In this document: positions 6,394-8,294 of the stretch, in pieces
Position numbering within the stretch: position 1 is the stretch's first letter
Layout of the letters: each line of letters opens with the position of its first letter
Source of the DNA: a bacterium
GTDB lineage: Bacteria; Krumholzibacteriota; Krumholzibacteria; LZORAL124-64-63
NCBI GenBank assembly: GCA_030592025.1
Contig: JAUUZX010000042.1
Span: forward strand, 1-8,294
Reading direction: 5' to 3'
DNA length: 8,294 nt
Notes under the pieces: model-generated
Seen by the model: the letters and a program-made list of their open reading frames with translations, nothing else
Told to the model about the DNA's origin: nothing
Database searches by the model: none
Made by a program: the position numbers and the translations under genes

Positions 6394-6804
6394 ATGATAC
6401 GCACGGGAATTTTCCAGCAGTCTCACCTGACCTCGCTGAAGAAGGCGATCGATGCCTACGCCCAGCGGCACCAGGTGACGGCCCAGAACATCGCCAACGT
6501 CGAGACCGCGGGGTACCGCGCGCGGGAGCTCCGCTTCGAGGAGCTGCTGACCAACGCCGGTTCCTCCATCGAGGGCTACCGCACCCACCCGAAGCACATC
6601 GCCATCGGCAGGCGGGGGATTGGCGATGTCCAGCCGGAGATGCGGGAATCACGCACCAGGTACGACAATGGCGTGAACGACGTGGACATCGACACGGAGA
6701 TGGCGAACCTGGCGACCAACGACCTGAGCTACCGGCTGGCCACCCGCCTCTTGAGCGGGAGATACAGCGTCCTGCGCGGCGCCATCAAGGGCCAGATCCG
6801 ATGA
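6394..6804 (+). CDS. flgB: Flagellar basal-body proximal rod protein FlgB
   Basis: The 136-aa product is the normal FlgB length. Its N-terminal rod-family motif is HQVTAQNIANVETAGYRAR (26-44), with Ala where the common form has Pro (TPGY). The C-terminal signature VDIDTEMANLA is followed by a helix ending YSVLRGAIKGQ. FlgB forms part of the proximal rod in the periplasm, attaches to the MS ring through FliE, and is exported by the flagellar type III apparatus without a cleaved signal, which fits the absence of one here. It starts 4 nt after the regulator stop with only a weak Shine-Dalgarno (CGGGAT, 7 nt from the ATG), suggesting translation coupled to the regulator. It opens the conserved flgB-flgC-fliE-fliF order. 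Confidence 0.95.
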   Translation: MIRTGIFQQSHLTSLKKAIDAYAQRHQVTAQNIANVETAGYRARELRFEELLTNAGSSIEGYRTHPKHIAIGRRGIGDVQPEMRESRTRYDNGVNDVDIDTEMANLATNDLSYRLATRLLSGRYSVLRGAIKGQIR

Positions 6805-6829
6805 ACAACGCTCCCGGAGGAAATGAGTC

Positions 6830-7333
6830 ATGAGTGACGGACTGTTCGGATCCATCAGGATCAGCGCGACCGGCCTGCGGGCCCAGCGCACCAAACTCGA
6901 TGTTGTGGCCCAGAACCTGGCCAACGCGGAAACAACCCGCACGCCGGACGGCACGCCCTACCGACGCCAGCGGGCCATCTTCGAGCAGGTGCTGGGGGAC
7001 AAGCTCATGGCTAACGCGTCCCGGCTTGGAAGAGCGACTGAGGGGCGCCTGGCGAAGACTAATTCCCGTCACATGGACGGCTCGCTGAGTCTCCCCGGGG
7101 AGACCCGGAGCGGCGTGGCCACCGAGGTCGGCATCGCGCCGGACGCCTCGGATTTCCGGGTGGTGTACGACCCGGGTCACCCTGACGCCGACGAGGCCGG
7201 GTACGTGCTGATGCCCAACGTGAACCCCATCTCCGAGATGGTGGACATGATCACCGCCAGCCGCGCCTACGAAGCGAACATCTCGGCCGTGCAGACGGCC
7301 AAGGACATGTTCAGCGACGCGCTGAAGATCTAG
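6830..7333 (+). CDS. flgC: Flagellar basal-body proximal rod protein FlgC, with an insertion
   Basis: The N-terminus has the rod-family pattern ISATGLRAQRTKLDVVAQNL with ANAET (31-35). The middle carries VVYDPGHPDADEAGYVLMPNVN (111-132) and the C-terminus has EMVDMITASRAYEANI, both diagnostic of FlgC. FlgC forms the proximal rod with FlgB and FlgF. The product has 167 aa, longer than the usual 130-150. The extra length lies at about 57-95, between the N-terminal helix region and the conserved YDPGHPDA block, and contains KTNSRHMDG, which resembles the T-x3-H motif of FlgB rather than typical FlgC. A strong Shine-Dalgarno GGAGG (6816-6820) lies 9 nt before ATG 6830. The ATG at 6823 is out of frame and opens only two codons after its start. 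The gap to flgB is 25 nt. Confidence 0.95.
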   Translation: MSDGLFGSIRISATGLRAQRTKLDVVAQNLANAETTRTPDGTPYRRQRAIFEQVLGDKLMANASRLGRATEGRLAKTNSRHMDGSLSLPGETRSGVATEVGIAPDASDFRVVYDPGHPDADEAGYVLMPNVNPISEMVDMITASRAYEANISAVQTAKDMFSDALKI

Positions 7334-7346
7334 AAGGAGACCGACC

Positions 7347-7649
7347 ATGGCCATCGGCACCATCAGCTCCCTGGGTTCCGTCAATCCCCTCAGCGCCTAC
7401 GGCGTCGAGGGCATTTCCGCCCCCACAGGGCCGTCCTTCGCCGACCAGCTCAAGGGCGCTCTGGGCGAGCTCAACGCCTTGTCCGAACGCAAGGGTGAAA
7501 TGATCGACTCCATGATCTCCGGCGAGGTCACCGAGGTGCACGACGTCATGATCGCGGCCAAGGAGTCGCAGTTGGCCTTCGAGTTGCTTTTGGAAGTCAG
7601 GAACAAGCTCCTCGAGGGCTACCAGGAACTTATGCGCATGCAGGTGTAA
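7347..7649 (+). CDS. fliE: Flagellar hook-basal body complex protein FliE
   Basis: The 100-aa product is the usual FliE size. It has a variable, Ser/Gly/Pro-rich N-terminus, then SFADQLKGALGELN (30-43). A long C-terminal helical region carries the family pattern VHDVMIAAKESQLAFELLLEVR followed by NKLLEGYQELMRMQV. FliE is the first exported rod component and joins the MS ring (FliF) to the FlgB/FlgC rod. AAGGAG (7334-7339) lies 7 nt before the ATG. The gap from flgC is 13 nt. Placement between flgC and fliF is the classic bacterial order. Confidence 0.95.
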   Translation: MAIGTISSLGSVNPLSAYGVEGISAPTGPSFADQLKGALGELNALSERKGEMIDSMISGEVTEVHDVMIAAKESQLAFELLLEVRNKLLEGYQELMRMQV

Positions 7650-7688
7650 CGCGAACTCCTTGGCAGTGAAGTACCGTCGGAAGGATCT

Positions 7689-7693
7689 GAGGT
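7689..7693 (+). promoter_or_regulatory. Ribosome binding site deciding the fliF GTG start
   Basis: GAGGT lies 6 nt before GTG 7700. An in-frame TGA at 7688-7690 rules out any start further upstream, and the nearby ATG at 7704 is out of frame, so GTG 7700 is the only early start that gives a full FliF N-terminus. Confidence 0.7.
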
Positions 7694-7699
7694 AGCAAC

Positions 7700-8294
7700 G
7701 TGGATGGATTCAAGCAACTGATCGACTCCCTGAAGGCCCGGCTCCTGGAACTTTCTTTCAACCAGAAGGTCCTGCTCGGGGCCGTCGCCATGGCCAGCGT
7801 CATCAGCGTGGCCGTCTTCTCCTTGTGGCTCGGCCAGGACGAGAAGTCGGTGCTGTTCACCAACTTGAGCCCCGAAGATGCGGCAGCGGCTCTCGACGAA
7901 CTCGCCAAGCAGGACATCCCCACCGAGCTGACCAACGGCGGCACGACGATCCTGGTCCCGGAAAGCGAGGTCCATCGCCTGCGGGTGGGGCTGGCTTCCC
8001 GGGGCATCCCGTCCAGCGGCGTCGTGGGTTTCGAGATCTTTGACGGCAAGCAGTATGGACTCACGGAGTTCCTGCAGAACGTGAACTTCAAGCGGGCCCT
8101 CGAGGGCGAACTGACCAAATCCATTGAGGCACTGCAAGGAATCCAGTCGGCCCGGGTGCACCTGGTGCTGCCGAAACCCTCCATCTTCGCCCGCCTGGCC
8201 GCCGAAGCCACCGCCAGTGTCGTGCTTCGTCTGGGTCGTCAGGCTCGGCTCAGCGAAAGCCAGATCAATGGCATCCAGGCCCTCGTGTCGGGCA
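7700..8294 (+). CDS. fliF: Flagellar MS-ring protein FliF, 3'-partial
   Basis: The frame from GTG 7700 runs to the right edge without a stop (198 codons plus one base); full FliF is usually about 500-570 aa, so roughly a third is visible. The product starts as MDGFKQLIDSLKARLLELS, then a first membrane helix at about 25-44 (VLLGAVAMASVISVAVFSLW). The YscJ/FliF ring-building domain follows, with hallmark stretches VLFTNLSPEDA, VPESEVHRLRVGLASRGIP, GFEIFD, FKRALEGELTKSIEAL and VQSARVHLVLP-like IQSARVHLVLP. FliF forms the inner-membrane MS ring that nucleates the basal body and holds FliG and the export apparatus. It follows fliE after a 50-nt gap that shows no clear promoter or terminator, so it is probably in the same operon. 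The C-terminal membrane helix and FliG-binding tail lie beyond the window. Confidence 0.95.
   Translation, partial: MDGFKQLIDSLKARLLELSFNQKVLLGAVAMASVISVAVFSLWLGQDEKSVLFTNLSPEDAAAALDELAKQDIPTELTNGGTTILVPESEVHRLRVGLASRGIPSSGVVGFEIFDGKQYGLTEFLQNVNFKRALEGELTKSIEALQGIQSARVHLVLPKPSIFARLAAEATASVVLRLGRQARLSESQINGIQALVSG

Noticed and set aside
4893..6404. Long open frame on the minus strand (503 codons) opposite the second regulator
   Set aside because: Same reasoning: it mirrors the antisense pattern seen opposite the other regulator because both + strand genes are homologous and GC-rich; no recognisable domain.
7661..7675. TGGCAG element in the fliE-fliF gap as a sigma-54 promoter
   Set aside because: The -24 half looks good, but the -12 half reads TACC and lacks the required GC at the correct spacing.
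7704..7706. ATG near the start of fliF
   Set aside because: It is out of frame with the FliF sequence; GTG 7700 with GAGGT upstream is the correct start.
1..8294. Mobile elements, CRISPR arrays, tRNA/rRNA genes, phage or defence genes
   Set aside because: I looked for terminal repeats, regularly spaced repeats, transposase or integrase motifs and RNA gene signatures on both strands and saw none; the region reads as a normal chromosomal flagellar locus.

Overview
The window is a dense, GC-rich flagellar regulatory and basal-body locus. All genes are on the + strand. I see no mobile element, CRISPR array, tRNA or rRNA. The window suggests a motile bacterium with a Gram-negative-type envelope: NtrC-type sigma-54 activators, FlgB/FlgC rod proteins and a predicted exported TPR protein. 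The high GC content and protein style would fit a deep-branching lineage or a deltaproteobacteria-like group, but I cannot assign a phylum from sequence alone.

Layout. (1) Positions 1-2515 hold a two-component system: a PAS-type histidine kinase cut by the left edge, then an NtrC-type response regulator joined by an ATGA overlap. A strong intrinsic terminator closes this unit. (2) Positions 2516-2827 are a non-coding gap with a plausible sigma-54 promoter, a short AT-rich patch and several small hairpins. (3) Positions 2828-8294 look like one long operon: an exported TPR protein, a FlgN-like helical chaperone, a small sensor-less histidine kinase, a second NtrC-type regulator with an intact GAFTGA loop, then flgB, flgC, fliE and the start of fliF, which runs off the right edge.

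How they may work together. The second kinase and regulator sit directly before the earliest basal-body genes (proximal rod, rod/MS-ring adaptor, MS ring). This resembles the FleSR/FlrBC and FlgSR circuits, in which a soluble kinase and a sigma-54 activator tie later flagellar gene expression to assembly state. Here the kinase has essentially no input domain and its start codon overlaps the stop codon of a FlgN-like chaperone gene, so its signal probably comes from a partner protein. The first pair could act on the promoter next door or have an unrelated role. The most novel parts are the exported TPR protein, the minimal kinase with a divergent H-box, and an apparent insertion in FlgC carrying a FlgB-like motif.
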